Source of the DNA: Brevibacterium sp. W7.2
Lineage (GTDB): Bacteria > Actinomycetota > Actinomycetes > Actinomycetales > Brevibacteriaceae
Assembly: GCF_018137945.1 (NCBI RefSeq)
Contig: NZ_CP073089.1
Location: 2,976,001-3,040,000 of the forward strand
Direction: 5' to 3'
DNA: 64,000 nucleotides
Part shown: piece after piece, positions 34,977 through 47,162 of the stretch
How positions within the stretch are numbered: the stretch's first letter is position 1
How the letters are laid out: each line of letters starts with the position of its first letter
Program-made: the position numbers and the translations under genes
The notes under the pieces: model-generated
The model's database searches: none
Seen by the model: the letters and a program-made list of their open reading frames with translations, nothing else
Told to the model about the DNA's origin: nothing

Positions 34977-35891
34977 CTAGGCGGTCGCCGCAGGCTCAGC
35001 CGACGTCCGAGCTCGTCCCGCCCGAGCGACCCGGCGACGGTGCAGCGCGGTGAAGCGTCGGTGGCCGATGACCCGGCAGACGAGGTAGATGAGGAAGGAG
35101 ATCGTCGTGACGAACGGGCTGATCGGGACCACGGGTGAGCCGAGGGCGATGAGGATGCCGCCCACCGAGGCGGTGACCGCGAAGATGACGCTGAGCACCG
35201 GCACCCACACCGGCGACGCCGAGACCTGGGTGGCCGCGGCGGCCGGAGTGATGAGGAGGGCGAGGACGAGGAGGACCCCGACGATCTGGACGCTCAGGGC
35301 CACGGCGAGGCCGAGGGTGAGCATGAAGACGATCGTGAGCACGGAGACGGGCACCCCCTTCGCCCGCGCGACCTCGGGGTCGAGGCTGGCGAAGAGGAGC
35401 GGGCGCCAGACGAACGCGAGGACGGCGAGGACGATGAGCGCACAGACGACGAGCGTGGTGATCTGGCCCGGGGTGATCGCGACGATCTGCCCGGTGAGCA
35501 GCCCGAACTTGCTCGCCGAGCGGCCGTCGTAGAGGGCGAGGAAGAGGATCGCCAGGCCGAGCCCGAAGGGCATGAGCACGCCGATGATCGCGTTCTTCTC
35601 CGAGGCTCTGGCCCCGCCGACGCCGATGATGAGGGCCGCGAGGATCGAACCGACGATCGACCCGGTGACGACGTCGAAGCCGACGAGGAGGGCGAACGCA
35701 GCGCCGGCGAAGGAGAGCTCGGAGATCCCGTGGACGGCGAAGGGGATGTCACGGGCCATGACGAAGACGCTGATGAGGCCGCCGACGACGCCGAGGAGGC
35801 CGGCGGCGATGAGCGAGTTGGCGAGCAGGGCGACGAGTTCGCCGTAGTCCTCGAAGGAGAACAGGCTGCCGAAGATCTCGGTGACGGTCAT
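34977..35891 (-). CDS. znuB: Zinc/manganese ABC transporter permease (ZnuB-like)
   Basis: 304 residues from ATG at 35891, overlapping the ATPase stop (ATGA). Eight or nine hydrophobic helices and the conserved AVHGISELSFAGAA and ITPAAAATQVS segments place it in the ABC-3 family (ZnuB, MntB, TroC). It forms the membrane channel for metal uptake. The final ~35 residues are Arg/Ala-rich. Confidence 0.93.
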   Translation of the reverse strand: MTVTEIFGSLFSFEDYGELVALLANSLIAAGLLGVVGGLISVFVMARDIPFAVHGISELSFAGAAFALLVGFDVVTGSIVGSILAALIIGVGGARASEKNAIIGVLMPFGLGLAILFLALYDGRSASKFGLLTGQIVAITPGQITTLVVCALIVLAVLAFVWRPLLFASLDPEVARAKGVPVSVLTIVFMLTLGLAVALSVQIVGVLLVLALLITPAAAATQVSASPVWVPVLSVIFAVTASVGGILIALGSPVVPISPFVTTISFLIYLVCRVIGHRRFTALHRRRVARAGRARTSAEPAATA

Positions 35892-36853
35892 CGGTGCGCT
35901 CCTCGGCTCGCGCCGGCACCCGTATGTGCCGAAGCACCCGTGTCCGCGGTCTCGCCGCCGGCGTGGTGGCCGGGGTGGACGTGGTGGTCGATGCACTCGT
36001 CCTCGCCGCCGACGACGATGAGGCGCCCGCCGACGCGGACGACTTCGACGGGTGAGCCGTAGAGCCGGGTGAGCGATTCGGTGGTCATCACCTCGGCGGG
36101 GGTGCCGATGAGGAAATGCCCGCCGACGATGTAGAGGACGCGGTCGACGTACGGCAGGATCGGGTTGATCTCGTGGGTGACGAAGAGGACGGCGGCGTTG
36201 CGCGTCTCACGCTGTTCGTTGATGAGACCGGCGACGACCTGCTGATGGTGCATGTCGAGGGAGAGCAGGGGTTCGTCGCACAGGAGCACCGAGGGGTTGC
36301 TCGCCAGGGCCTGCGCGACGCGCAGCCGCTGCAGCTCTCCCCCGGACAGCGTGCCCGCCGGGGCGTCGGCGTAGGCGGTCGCGCCGACGGAGGCGAGGAG
36401 TTCGTCGACGTGCTTGCGCCGCTTCCGCGACGGCCATCCCGGCCCCCAGCGGTAGCCGTCGATGCCCATCCGCACGATGTCGCGCCCGCGCATCGGGGTG
36501 TGCGGGTCGATTCCCCGCTGCTGCGGGATGTAGCCGATCGCCGGGTTGCCCGCGTGGATCGGCCGGCCGTCGATCTCCGCGCTGCCGTGGTGGAGCTGAT
36601 GTTCGCCGAGGAGGACCTTGAGCAGCGTCGTCTTCCCCGTCCCATTGGGGCCGAGGACGGCGAGGAACTCCCCCGGCGCGACCTCGAGGTTGAGGTCGTG
36701 CCAGAGCACCCGGTCGCCGAAGCGCAGCTCGGCATCGTGGAGTTCGATGACCGGGGCCTGTCTGACCTCCGCACCGTCCCCGCCGGAAGGCGGCGCGCCC
36801 GGTGCGGTGGCGATGCTCTGCGGCAGGGCGGCCGTGTTCGTCTCAGCGTTCAT
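35888..36853 (-). CDS. znuC: Metal ABC transporter ATP-binding protein (ZnuC-like)
   Basis: 321 residues from ATG at 36853, whose A overlaps the stop of znuA (TGATG). Walker A LGPNGTGKTTLLKV, signature LSGGELQRLRVAQAL, Walker B VLLCDEPLLSLD and H-loop HEINPIL are all present. The C-terminus has a His-rich tail (DHHVHPGHHAGG), plausible as a metal-binding sensor. It powers uptake of zinc or manganese with the adjacent permease and lipoprotein. Confidence 0.93.
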   Translation of the reverse strand: MNAETNTAALPQSIATAPGAPPSGGDGAEVRQAPVIELHDAELRFGDRVLWHDLNLEVAPGEFLAVLGPNGTGKTTLLKVLLGEHQLHHGSAEIDGRPIHAGNPAIGYIPQQRGIDPHTPMRGRDIVRMGIDGYRWGPGWPSRKRRKHVDELLASVGATAYADAPAGTLSGGELQRLRVAQALASNPSVLLCDEPLLSLDMHHQQVVAGLINEQRETRNAAVLFVTHEINPILPYVDRVLYIVGGHFLIGTPAEVMTTESLTRLYGSPVEVVRVGGRLIVVGGEDECIDHHVHPGHHAGGETADTGASAHTGAGASRGAHR

Positions 36854-37920
36854 CAGTGATCGTGTCCTTCGAGTGCCTGGGAGATCGCGTCGATGCTCTC
36901 CCCGATCCAATCGGTGTACTGAACGCCTGCGGGCATCGTCTCGGCGAGGTCGACGACGGGGACGTCCGAGGATTCGGCTGTGGCCTTGAGCTGTTCGGCC
37001 TGCGGCCCCGCCGCCTGCGTGTTGTATCCGAGGAGGACCGCCTCCCGGGAGGAGATCTGCTCCTCGGCATCCTTGAGCACGAGCGGCGGCACATCATTGC
37101 CCTCCTCGACGGCGGCGAGGAACTCCGGACTCGTGATGTTGTCAAGCCCCATGTCGTCGAAGAGCCACAGCGGGACGGGTTCGGTCGTCGCGACCTTCTC
37201 GCCCCCGTGGTCGGTCCTGATCGCGTCGATCGTCGTCTCGAGTCCGCCGAGCTGCTCCTTGTAGGCCTCGGCGTTCGCGGCGATGTCGTCCTTGCGGTCC
37301 GGCAGGGCCTCGCCGAGGTGGACGGCGACGTCGTCGACGAGCCTGACCATCGTCGGCACCGAGTACCAGAGGTGTTCGTTGAACTCGCCGTGGTCGTGAC
37401 CCTCATGGCCGGCCTCGCCGTGGTCGTGGCCCTCGTGGCTGTCGCCGTCGGCATCATGACCGTCGGCTTCGGTGTGCCCGGTGTGCTCGCCGCCCGCAGA
37501 CTCATCCTCGCCGTCACCGTGGGAATGGGGCGCGCTGCTGACGTCCTCGGAGCCGGGCAGTCCGGAGATCGCGACGACGTCGATGATCTCCGGTGTCGCG
37601 TCGGAGGCCTCGAGCATGGTCGTCATGAAGCTGTCGTACCCGCCGCCGTTGATGACGACGAGGTCGGCCTTGGAGAGCTTGAGCCGGTCCCTGGTCGTCG
37701 CCTCATACGAGTGGGGATCCTGGTTGGGGTCGTCGATGATCGCGGTCACGCTCGCCGCATCGCCGGCGACCTGGGAGACGATGTCGGCGTAGACGTTCGT
37801 CGAGGTGACGATCGAGAGTTCGCTCGATCCGGTGGCCGAACCGCCTCCGCACCCGGCGAGCAGCAGGCCGCAGGAGAGCAGGATCGCCCCGCTGCGGAGG
37901 GGAAGACGGGACAAGCGCAT
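36853..37920 (-). CDS. znuA: Metal-binding lipoprotein of ABC transporter (ZnuA-like)
   Basis: 355 residues from ATG at 37920. Signal peptide with lipobox LLLAGC (C at about residue 24). The cluster-A-I fold is complete. Between the two lobes, residues about 132–180 form a His/Asp/Glu-rich loop (HTGHTEADGHDADGDSHEGH), typical of zinc-specific binding proteins; a DHGEFNEHLW segment supplies a ligand. It captures zinc outside the membrane for the ABC channel. First gene of the operon, with an AT-rich palindrome upstream. Confidence 0.93.
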   Translation of the reverse strand: MRLSRLPLRSGAILLSCGLLLAGCGGGSATGSSELSIVTSTNVYADIVSQVAGDAASVTAIIDDPNQDPHSYEATTRDRLKLSKADLVVINGGGYDSFMTTMLEASDATPEIIDVVAISGLPGSEDVSSAPHSHGDGEDESAGGEHTGHTEADGHDADGDSHEGHDHGEAGHEGHDHGEFNEHLWYSVPTMVRLVDDVAVHLGEALPDRKDDIAANAEAYKEQLGGLETTIDAIRTDHGGEKVATTEPVPLWLFDDMGLDNITSPEFLAAVEEGNDVPPLVLKDAEEQISSREAVLLGYNTQAAGPQAEQLKATAESSDVPVVDLAETMPAGVQYTDWIGESIDAISQALEGHDH

Positions 37921-37988
37921 GGCGGGCCTTTCGGTTGCAGGTGAGCGTTGCTGTCGCTCACACTACTCAGCCGAAGGGCCCGCCACTA

Positions 37989-38004
37989 ATATAAATATTT
38001 ATAT
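37989..38004. promoter_or_regulatory. AT-only palindrome upstream of znuA
   Basis: ATATAAATATTTATAT is a perfect 16-bp palindrome 69 bp before the znuA ATG, in an AT-only island. It looks like an operator for a metal-responsive repressor (Zur-, DtxR- or ArsR-type). Confidence 0.5.
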
Positions 38005-38064
38005 ATAGCAACCTGTTTATGCGTCAGCTCAGGTTGCCGCCTGCGCCCGTCGGGCGCTCTGCGC

Positions 38065-40433
<2,369 letters not shown>

Positions 40434-40548
40434 TGAAAGTCTCTTCCTGTTCGCGTGTGCGGACTGCGCCGGTCGATGCTCTCGCGGTGCCGATGCCCGC
40501 GATGATGCTCGTACGTGCAGGCGGCGTCGGCGAACCGGCGTCCCCACC

Positions 40549-40554
40549 ATTGTA
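40549..40554 (-). promoter_or_regulatory. Candidate lysC −10 element
   Basis: TACAAT on the minus strand, about 115 nt upstream of the lysC GTG. No convincing −35 is seen. It implies a long leader; the rest of 40434–40644 shows no recognisable riboswitch. Confidence 0.35.
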
Positions 40555-40644
40555 GGAGGTGGCTCCCGCCGCTCGTGGGGGTGCCCGTCATGCAGACAGT
40601 CGTCTCATCTTTCGGGGTGTCGGTGTCCGCGGCGCGAGGTGGCG

Positions 40645-40902
40645 TCATCCCTGGCCCGGCTCGGCCGGCGGCCGGGAGGAGGGAACGACGGTGAAGATGT
40701 CGCCCGGCTGGCAGTCGAGCGCGGCGCAGAGGGCGACGAGCGTCGAGTACCGGATCGCCTTCGCGCGGTTGTTCTTGAGCACCGACAGGTTGGCGAGCGA
40801 AACGCCGACGGCATTCGACAGTTCGGTGAGCGTCATCTCCCTCTGAACGAGCAGCGCGTCGAGATGGCAGACCACGCGCCCCTCGCCGAGGTCGGCCGGC
40901 AT
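40645..40902 (-). CDS. Small HTH regulator (Cro/CI, YozG-like)
   Basis: 85 residues from ATG at 40902, whose A overlaps the stop of the upstream gene (TGATG). One HTH domain: MTLTELSNAVGVSLANLSVLKNNRAKAIRYSTL, followed by LCAALDCQPGDIFTV. Such small Xre-type proteins usually regulate their own operon with the preceding DUF2975 membrane protein. An ATCGAT-based palindrome lies in the operon promoter. Confidence 0.9.
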   Translation of the reverse strand: MPADLGEGRVVCHLDALLVQREMTLTELSNAVGVSLANLSVLKNNRAKAIRYSTLVALCAALDCQPGDIFTVVPSSRPPAEPGQG

Positions 40903-41522
40903 CAGACGAGCCCCTCGAGCTCTTCCTGTGCCTTCCGCCCGGAGACGAAGCTGCGTCGGAGGAGCTCGATGACGCCGACGATGCCGACGATGACGTACGT
41001 CTGCGCAATCGACGCACTGGAGCCCACTTCGTCCGCGATGTTGAGATCTCGGGAGGCGAGATTCGTCCCAAGAGTCGTCGAAATGAAGTACGTGATGATG
41101 CCGCCCATGAGCACCCAGTTGAGAACGCCCAGAGCCCGGAGAGCCGCAGGGGTGAATGGATTGCCCGCCGAGATCGCCCTGACCACCGGAACGAGGGCGA
41201 CTGCTGCGCCGAGGAGTGTGAGGACCAGCGAGAGCTTCGCGATGATGAGGAACACCATCGTCTCCGTCGCCAGATCTCCGGTTGACAGCGTGACCTGCGT
41301 GAGGCCGCTGAGATTCGCCGAATGGCCAGCGAGATCGAGTGAGGCGACGTCCGAATTCGACAGATCGAACCGTACGGTGATCTCGGATCGCACGATCCCT
41401 GCGACGAAGAGGCCGATCAGATAGACGGCGTAGATGCCGGGAGCGAAGGCGATGAGGAACACCCCTCCAGCGGGCAGCCCTTTTCGTTCGTCCGGTTCGC
41501 GTCGTCGAGCGTTCTCTTCCAT
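40902..41522 (-). CDS. DUF2975 membrane protein
   Basis: 206 residues from ATG at 41522 with GGAGG 6 nt upstream. Four membrane helices: about residues 16–39, 88–112, 133–152 and 168–188, with an exported loop after the first. This is the DUF2975 layout; the family is paired with YozG-type HTH proteins in many Gram-positive bacteria. Function unknown. Confidence 0.85.
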   Translation of the reverse strand: MEENARRREPDERKGLPAGGVFLIAFAPGIYAVYLIGLFVAGIVRSEITVRFDLSNSDVASLDLAGHSANLSGLTQVTLSTGDLATETMVFLIIAKLSLVLTLLGAAVALVPVVRAISAGNPFTPAALRALGVLNWVLMGGIITYFISTTLGTNLASRDLNIADEVGSSASIAQTYVIVGIVGVIELLRRSFVSGRKAQEELEGLV

Positions 41523-41598
41523 CACTGCCTCCGCTCTCGTGATCACCTGGACACGTCCGGAATCCCGCTGCCGGGCAACACGTGTCACCTTATCGATC

Positions 41599-41612
41599 AT
41601 CGATATATCGAT
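41599..41612. promoter_or_regulatory. ATCGAT palindrome in the DUF2975–HTH promoter
   Basis: ATCGATATATCGAT is a perfect 14-bp palindrome, with flanking extra ATCGAT units (41593–41598). On the minus strand it lies between a TTGATT −35-like element (41613–41618) and an AT-rich CGATAA −10-like element, so it is a likely autorepression operator. Confidence 0.55.
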
Positions 41613-41736
41613 AATCAATATGTTGCACCGTGCGCACTCGGGAGTCAAGGGATTCTGAGGAGTCATGTGGCGTCACAGCCGCCGTTGCTGACCGATCGTG
41701 GGTGCCGTCGCGGACGCCTGCCGCGGCGGAATCTGC

Positions 41737-42342
41737 TCAGTCGATCTCGCGGCGGCCGGAGAACGCCCGGCCGAGGGTGACCTCGTCGGCGTACTCGAGA
41801 TCGCCGCCGACAGGAAGGCCGGAAGCCAGGCGGGTGACCGTGACACCGAGGGTGCCGAGCAGACGCACGAGGTAGGTCGCCGTCGCCTCGCCCTCGAGGT
41901 TCGGGTCGGTGGCGATGACGACCTCGTCGACCTCGCTGTCCTGGAGACGGGGCATGAGCTCCTTGATCCGCAGGTTGTCGGGCCCGATGCCCGCCATCGG
42001 ATCGATCGCTCCGCCGAGGACGTGGTAGAGGCCCCGGTACTCGCGCGTGCGCTCGATGGCGACGACGTCCTTGGGCTCTTCGACGACGCAGATCATCGTG
42101 CGATCGCGACGCGGATCCTGGCAGACCGTGCACTCGGCCTCCTCGGAGACGTTGCCGCAGATCTCACAGAAGCGCACGCGCTTCTTCACCGCGCTCAGCG
42201 CCTGGGCGAGCGCGTTCACATCGCCGGAGTCGGCCTGGAGGATGTGGAACGCCAGCCTCTGGGCCGACTTGGGCCCGATGCCCGGGAGCTTGCCGAATTC
42301 CTCGACCAGGTCCTGGAGGGCACCTTCATACACTGCGCTCAT
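41737..42342 (-). CDS. recR: Recombination protein RecR
   Basis: 201 residues from ATG at 42342, overlapping dnaX (ATGA). HhH motif [17 protein letters not shown] (19–35), Cys4 zinc finger C59/C62/C71/C74, Toprim region with VVEEPKDV and [15 protein letters not shown]. It loads RecA with RecF/RecO at gaps. The dnaX–recR order is conserved. Confidence 0.97.
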   Translation of the reverse strand: MSAVYEGALQDLVEEFGKLPGIGPKSAQRLAFHILQADSGDVNALAQALSAVKKRVRFCEICGNVSEEAECTVCQDPRRDRTMICVVEEPKDVVAIERTREYRGLYHVLGGAIDPMAGIGPDNLRIKELMPRLQDSEVDEVVIATDPNLEGEATATYLVRLLGTLGVTVTRLASGLPVGGDLEYADEVTLGRAFSGRREID

Positions 42343-45300
42343 ACGTCTCTCTCATCGATGATCTCTCCGCCGAGGACCTTGGCGATCACCGAGACCCCGA
42401 CCTGCGGGGCGTCGGAGATGTCGAGGTCCGTTTCCGGATCATACTCGTCCTCCATCGACCCGGTGGACGAGGGTTCCGGGGCGGCGGCGCGCTGTGGGGC
42501 GAAGCCACCTGGCGCCTGGCTGGCAGGCGCGCCGACATCACCGCGCGGGTTCTGTGCGACCGAACCGCCGGTGTCCATGCCGTGGCGCTCGGCGATCGCG
42601 GCGAAGCGGGATTTGAAGGGCTTCACCGCACCGGCGCCTCCCGTCGGGGCCGGCGTGGGAGTCGAATTCGGCGCCGGCTGGCCCGCACTGCCCTGTCCGC
42701 TGAAGTCGACATCGGGATCTGCATACGCGCCGAGGTAGTCGAGATCGTCGTCCTCGGGAGGAGGCACGACGACAGCCCCGACGTCGACGGCACCGCTGCC
42801 GGCACTCGTCGAGTCGACGTCCGCGGCTGCTGGACCCGAACGCTGCGGCGCATCGTGCCAGACGGGTTCTTCCCACCGTGGTTGGACGTACTCCATCGGC
42901 TCATCGGCCGACTCATCGGCGGCAGACGTCGAAGCACCGGCCCCAGTCCCGGAATCAGTCCAACTCGCAGTGCTGTTCTCGTCGGCTCGCGAGTCCGTCG
43001 CAGCGTTCGTCGCGACCGCTGACGACGCTGCTTCTCCGATGGCTGAGTCTCCGCCGTCCGGGGCGCCGAGGCCGGCACCGGTCGTGGGCGGACCGAAGAA
43101 GTCCTCATCGGACAGGTCGGGAACGACGATGTCGGAGTCGACGGCAGCAACACCGTGATCGACGGGAGCAGCGCCGGTGTCCGGATCAGCCGGAGCGGAA
43201 TCAGACTGAGCGGAAGCGGAATCGACGCCTCCGACCAGTCCGTCAGCGACGGGGGCCACAGCGGTCGAATCGGGATCGGCCGGGGTGGATTCCGTGTCGA
43301 CTCCTGCGGCCGGATCGTCGGCTGAAGTCGACCGGTCAACGGAAGTCGGCTCGTCAGCGGAGGGTGCCGCGGGGGTCGAATCGGCGGCGTCCTCTGCCTC
43401 GGCAGAGTTCTCCGACGCACCCGATTGAGCCGGTGATTCCCCCTCCTCGTCGTCGGAGGACCAGGGACCCTGCGGCGAGTCGCCGGTCTCCCAGAACTTC
43501 TCATGGTCGACCTGGGGCTTGTCGACCTCGCGGGTCCCGACGACAGCGGCGACCTCCTGCGGGCTCGGCCGCCGGAAGTCAGCACTCGGCCCGCGGTTGC
43601 CGCCGGCCGGGTTCAGGCCATGTCCGGACTGGTCGTGTCCGCCTGAGTTCCCGCCCTGATTGCCGCCGATGCGTCCGACGTCGCCGATGTCGATGCGAGC
43701 CTCGATGCCGAGGACATCGTTGATCGCCATGGCGAGCTTCGCCGCGTGGTCGCGCTGCTGGAACCCCTGGACCGAACCGGCGTTGTTGAAGCCGAGGTAG
43801 ACGACGCCGTCGGCGAAAGACTGAGGGATCGCATTCGCAGCGATGATCGCGCGGGTCAGGCGGCTGCGCTTCTCCACCGCTGCGAGGATGCTCGGCCAGG
43901 CGCGACGGATCGCTTCGATCTCTCCGCCGATGCCGCCGGCTCCGGCACCCGATGCCGCCGGTGCCGAATTCGCTGAACTCTCGTCGGCGACCGGGTCAGG
44001 GCGCTGAACATCAGGGTGCGACGGACGATCGGCAGACGGCGACGCGGGCCGAGAATCGGCCGGCTGAGTCGTGGAACGCTGCTCGCCACCGTCGCTCTGT
44101 CGAGCGGATTCCGGCGAACCAGAGCGCTGACTGTCGCCGGGACCCTGCGGTCCCGGGTGCGCGTGCATCGGCGCGTCCTGCTGTGGCCGACCTGCCGATT
44201 GTTGGGGCTGCTCGGCCGACTGCTGCGGTTGACCCTGTCGCGGGTCGGCAGATCGCGAGTCGGCAGATCGCGGGTCATTGGGAGGCGAGTCAGCGGACCG
44301 CGCGTCGGCAGACCCGCGCCCGGTTGGCCCATGCTCGGCAGGTCCGAACTCGGACGACCTGCGCTCGGACGGCGCGTTCGACCCGGGACGAGGTGATCCG
44401 TGATGATCCGCATTCGTCCTGTGGCCCGCCGGGGCACCGCTCGAGCTACGAGCCCCCTCTCCTCCGGGAGCAGGGTTCTCGGACGCGAAGCGTTCAGGAG
44501 CAGAGTTGCCAGCAGGAGATGAGTTCCCAGCAGGAGCCGACCCCGGTTCGGGAGCGGAACCCGCGTGCGGAGCGGAGTCCGCCGCCGGCACGTCATTGAG
44601 CATGGATTCGGCCGCCGCCGCGATCGCGGTGAGCTCGTCGAAATCGTCAGGGGCGGAATCCGTGAAAGGCCCAGCGCCCTGCGCCGACCCGCCACCGCCG
44701 GCACCAGCCGGCGCACCACCCTGACCACCGGCACCGCCCTGGCCGCCACTAACCGGCGCACCCGACCGACCGTCACCAACCGGCGCACCGCCTTGACCGG
44801 CAGCCCCGGCACCCGGACCGACCGCCTCGGCGGGAGTCTGCGGAACAGCCTGCACGGGAGCCTGCGGAATCGTCCCACCCGACCCGGAGGCGGACATGCC
44901 GATCCGGCGCTCCATCCGCTCGACGCGGCTGAGCACGGCATCGCGGCTGCGGGTGGTGGCGGGCAGGAGGATGCGGGCGCAGATGAGCTCGAGCTGGAGC
45001 CGCGGCGAGGTCGCCCCCGACATCTCCGTCAGGCCCTGGTTGAGGATGTCCGCGGCACGGGAGAGCTCGGCCTGGCCGAACCCGCGCGCCTGCAGGGTGA
45101 GGCGCTCAAGACGGTCCGGCGGCACCTCGGGCAGGAACGCATGCGCGGCCTCGGGAGCGGCATGGATGACGATGAGATCGCGCATCCGCTCGAGCAGGTC
45201 CTCGACGAACCGCCGCGGATCCTGCCCCGATTCGATGACGCGCTCGATCGCCCGGTAGACGCCTGCACCGTCCCCGGCGGAGAACGCGTCGACGATGTCG

Positions 45301-46055
45301 CTGAGCAGAGAGTCCGGCGTGTAGCCGAGCAGCGCCACCGCCGTCGCATAGTCGACGCCGTTGGGCCCGGACCCCGCGATGAGCTGGTCGAGCACGGACA
45401 GCGTGTCTCGCACCGACCCGCCGCCGGCACGCACGACGAGCGGCAGCACGCCCTTGTCCACCTGGACGTTCTCCCGCGCGCAGAGCTCTTCGAGATAGTT
45501 CCCCAGCGCCTCGGGCGGCACGAGCCGGAACGGGTAGTGGTGGGTCCGCGACCGGATCGTCCCGATGACCTTCTCGGGTTCGGTCGTCGCGAAGATGAAC
45601 TTGATGTGCGGCGGCGGCTCCTCGACGATCTTGAGCAGAGCGTTGAAGCCCTGCGAGGTCACCATGTGCGCCTCGTCGAGGATGAACACCTTGTACCGGT
45701 CGCGGGCCGGCGCATAGATCGCGCGTTCGCGCAGGTCACGGGCATCATCGACGCCGTTGTGGCTGGCCGCGTCGATCTCGACGACATCGAGCGACCCGGG
45801 TCCTCCGTTGGCGAGGTCGCGGCAGCTCGGGCACTCACCGCACGGAATCGGGGTCGGCCCCTTCTCGCAGTTGAGACAGCGCGCGAGGATTCGCGCCGAG
45901 GTGGTCTTTCCGCAGCCGCGCGGCCCCGAGAACAGGTAGGCATGATTGATGCGACCGCGTTCGATCGCGGCCTTGAGCGGCTCGGTCACATGCTCCTGAC
46001 CGATGACCTCGTCGAAGGTCTCTGGGCGGTAACGTCTGTACAGTGCGGTGGACAC
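42339..46055 (-). CDS. dnaX: DNA polymerase III gamma/tau subunit, very long
   Basis: 1238 residues from GTG at 46055. Clamp-loader AAA+ domain: Walker A GPRGCGKT (44–51), zinc cysteines C63/C72/C75/C78, Walker [11 protein letters not shown], and the sensor regions up to about 370. Then comes a 300-residue Gln/Ser/Pro/Arg/Asp-rich stretch ([17 protein letters not shown] repeats), a compact tau domain (residues about 725–810) and another ~430-residue acidic Ser/Thr/Asp/Ala-rich tail ending [16 protein letters not shown]. Twice the length of the E. coli protein; the extra length is low complexity. A gamma form by frameshift was not looked for. Confidence 0.95.
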   Translation of the reverse strand: MSTALYRRYRPETFDEVIGQEHVTEPLKAAIERGRINHAYLFSGPRGCGKTTSARILARCLNCEKGPTPIPCGECPSCRDLANGGPGSLDVVEIDAASHNGVDDARDLRERAIYAPARDRYKVFILDEAHMVTSQGFNALLKIVEEPPPHIKFIFATTEPEKVIGTIRSRTHHYPFRLVPPEALGNYLEELCARENVQVDKGVLPLVVRAGGGSVRDTLSVLDQLIAGSGPNGVDYATAVALLGYTPDSLLSDIVDAFSAGDGAGVYRAIERVIESGQDPRRFVEDLLERMRDLIVIHAAPEAAHAFLPEVPPDRLERLTLQARGFGQAELSRAADILNQGLTEMSGATSPRLQLELICARILLPATTRSRDAVLSRVERMERRIGMSASGSGGTIPQAPVQAVPQTPAEAVGPGAGAAGQGGAPVGDGRSGAPVSGGQGGAGGQGGAPAGAGGGGSAQGAGPFTDSAPDDFDELTAIAAAAESMLNDVPAADSAPHAGSAPEPGSAPAGNSSPAGNSAPERFASENPAPGGEGARSSSGAPAGHRTNADHHGSPRPGSNAPSERRSSEFGPAEHGPTGRGSADARSADSPPNDPRSADSRSADPRQGQPQQSAEQPQQSAGRPQQDAPMHAHPGPQGPGDSQRSGSPESARQSDGGEQRSTTQPADSRPASPSADRPSHPDVQRPDPVADESSANSAPAASGAGAGGIGGEIEAIRRAWPSILAAVEKRSRLTRAIIAANAIPQSFADGVVYLGFNNAGSVQGFQQRDHAAKLAMAINDVLGIEARIDIGDVGRIGGNQGGNSGGHDQSGHGLNPAGGNRGPSADFRRPSPQEVAAVVGTREVDKPQVDHEKFWETGDSPQGPWSSDDEEGESPAQSGASENSAEAEDAADSTPAAPSADEPTSVDRSTSADDPAAGVDTESTPADPDSTAVAPVADGLVGGVDSASAQSDSAPADPDTGAAPVDHGVAAVDSDIVVPDLSDEDFFGPPTTGAGLGAPDGGDSAIGEAASSAVATNAATDSRADENSTASWTDSGTGAGASTSAADESADEPMEYVQPRWEEPVWHDAPQRSGPAAADVDSTSAGSGAVDVGAVVVPPPEDDDLDYLGAYADPDVDFSGQGSAGQPAPNSTPTPAPTGGAGAVKPFKSRFAAIAERHGMDTGGSVAQNPRGDVGAPASQAPGGFAPQRAAAPEPSSTGSMEDEYDPETDLDISDAPQVGVSVIAKVLGGEIIDERDV

Positions 46056-46195
46056 AGGACAAGCCTAATGCCACCCCCTGACGTAGGACACGGTCATCGT
46101 CGCCAACCAGTCCGTCGACCGGTCCCTCGCCCCGGTCCCCGTTGTGAACCGGTCCCCGTTGTGACCCTGGCCCCATGTCGGGCACGATAGTGCGT

Positions 46196-46885
46196 ATGAC
46201 CGACGCCGTCTCTCCGCCCGAGGACTCCGATCCCGCCCGCACCTTCCGGATCGGGCACAAGGAGCGCGACGAGGCGATCGAGATGCTGCGCGAAGCCGCC
46301 GGGGACGGCCGGATCACCGTCGAGGAGCTCGACGAGAGGATGGAGCTCGTCCAGCGCGCGAAGTTCCCCATCGACCTCGATGAGGTCCTCTCCGATCTCA
46401 CGACTCAGCTGCCCTCGGAGCGCTACCGTCCCCGCACCGAGGTGGCCCGCCGAACCCCGCCCTCCGCACCGGCCCGCCGGCTCCCGCCCCATCAGCAGAC
46501 CCGCGGCTGGGATCCGTCCGATCCGCTCGTCGTCAAGGCGACGTGGGAGTCCGAGCACCGCCGAGGCCGCTGGCAGGTCCCGCCCTACATCCGGGCCGAA
46601 CCGTCGATGTCGAACATCGAGCTCAACTTCCTCGAGGCCGACACGACGCTGGCGACGATCGACATCGAGGTCGTCGCCGGGATGGGCTCGCTCATCGTCG
46701 TCGTCCCCGAGGACTGGGCCGTCAACGTCGAGGATCTCTCGAAGTCGTGGGGTTCGGTCAAGACCCTCGTCGACGCGGTGCCCACCGGACGCGCCCCGAC
46801 CATCGTCGTCGGCGGGTCGATCGGGATGGGCAGCTTCCGCGCCCGGTACGCGAACTTCTTCGACCGCCGGCGATTGGCCAAGTGA
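46196..46885 (+). CDS. DUF1707 (SHOCT-like) protein with toastrack-type C-terminus
   Basis: 229 residues from ATG at 46196; ATG at 46175 is in frame. Residues 17–70 (RIGHKERDEAIEMLREAAGD…RITVEELDERMELVQRA) are a DUF1707 domain, which in Actinomycetota typically precedes a membrane or toastrack domain. The C-terminal ~110 residues form beta strands (NIELNFLEADTTLATIDIEVV, GSLIVVVPEDWAVNVED, APTIVVGGSIGMGSF) like the LiaF/DUF2154 family. No membrane helix is present. This family is often associated with envelope-stress systems. Confidence 0.8.
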   Translation: MTDAVSPPEDSDPARTFRIGHKERDEAIEMLREAAGDGRITVEELDERMELVQRAKFPIDLDEVLSDLTTQLPSERYRPRTEVARRTPPSAPARRLPPHQQTRGWDPSDPLVVKATWESEHRRGRWQVPPYIRAEPSMSNIELNFLEADTTLATIDIEVVAGMGSLIVVVPEDWAVNVEDLSKSWGSVKTLVDAVPTGRAPTIVVGGSIGMGSFRARYANFFDRRRLAK

Positions 46886-47079
46886 TGCCTCCGGGACTCG
46901 GCGCCATCATCTTCCTCACGATCGCCATCGTCATCGTCTTCAGCGTGGGCTTCTTCCTCGTCCACCGGGTGATGACGAAGCCGGGCACGCACATCGGCTC
47001 CCGCCTGCCCAAGGACGGCCACGACGGCGAGCAGCGTCCCGGAAAGGGCCCCACGCACCCAGGCCCGAAGGACCGCTGA
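46885..47079 (+). CDS. Small membrane protein
   Basis: 64 residues from ATG at 46885, whose A is the last base of the previous stop (TGATG). One membrane helix (LGAIIFLTIAIVIVFSVGFFLV, residues 5–26), then a Pro/Gly/Lys-rich tail. Function unknown; translational coupling to the DUF1707 gene suggests they work together. Confidence 0.7.
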   Translation: MPPGLGAIIFLTIAIVIVFSVGFFLVHRVMTKPGTHIGSRLPKDGHDGEQRPGKGPTHPGPKDR

Positions 47080-47162
47080 CACGGCAAGGGCATTTGCCCG
47101 AACACCCCACCTGACCGGGGATAACCCTTGCAATGGCACGCGTCACATGATGCACTCATTGC

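Noticed and set aside
40434-40644. Lysine riboswitch upstream of lysC
   Set aside because: No conserved lysine-aptamer stems are visible, and actinobacterial lysC is normally controlled at the enzyme level.
46056-46195. 4.5S (SRP) RNA gene next to dnaX
   Set aside because: The GGAAGCAG-type SRP signature is not present; only a short duplicated CCGGTCCCCGTTGTGA stretch is seen.
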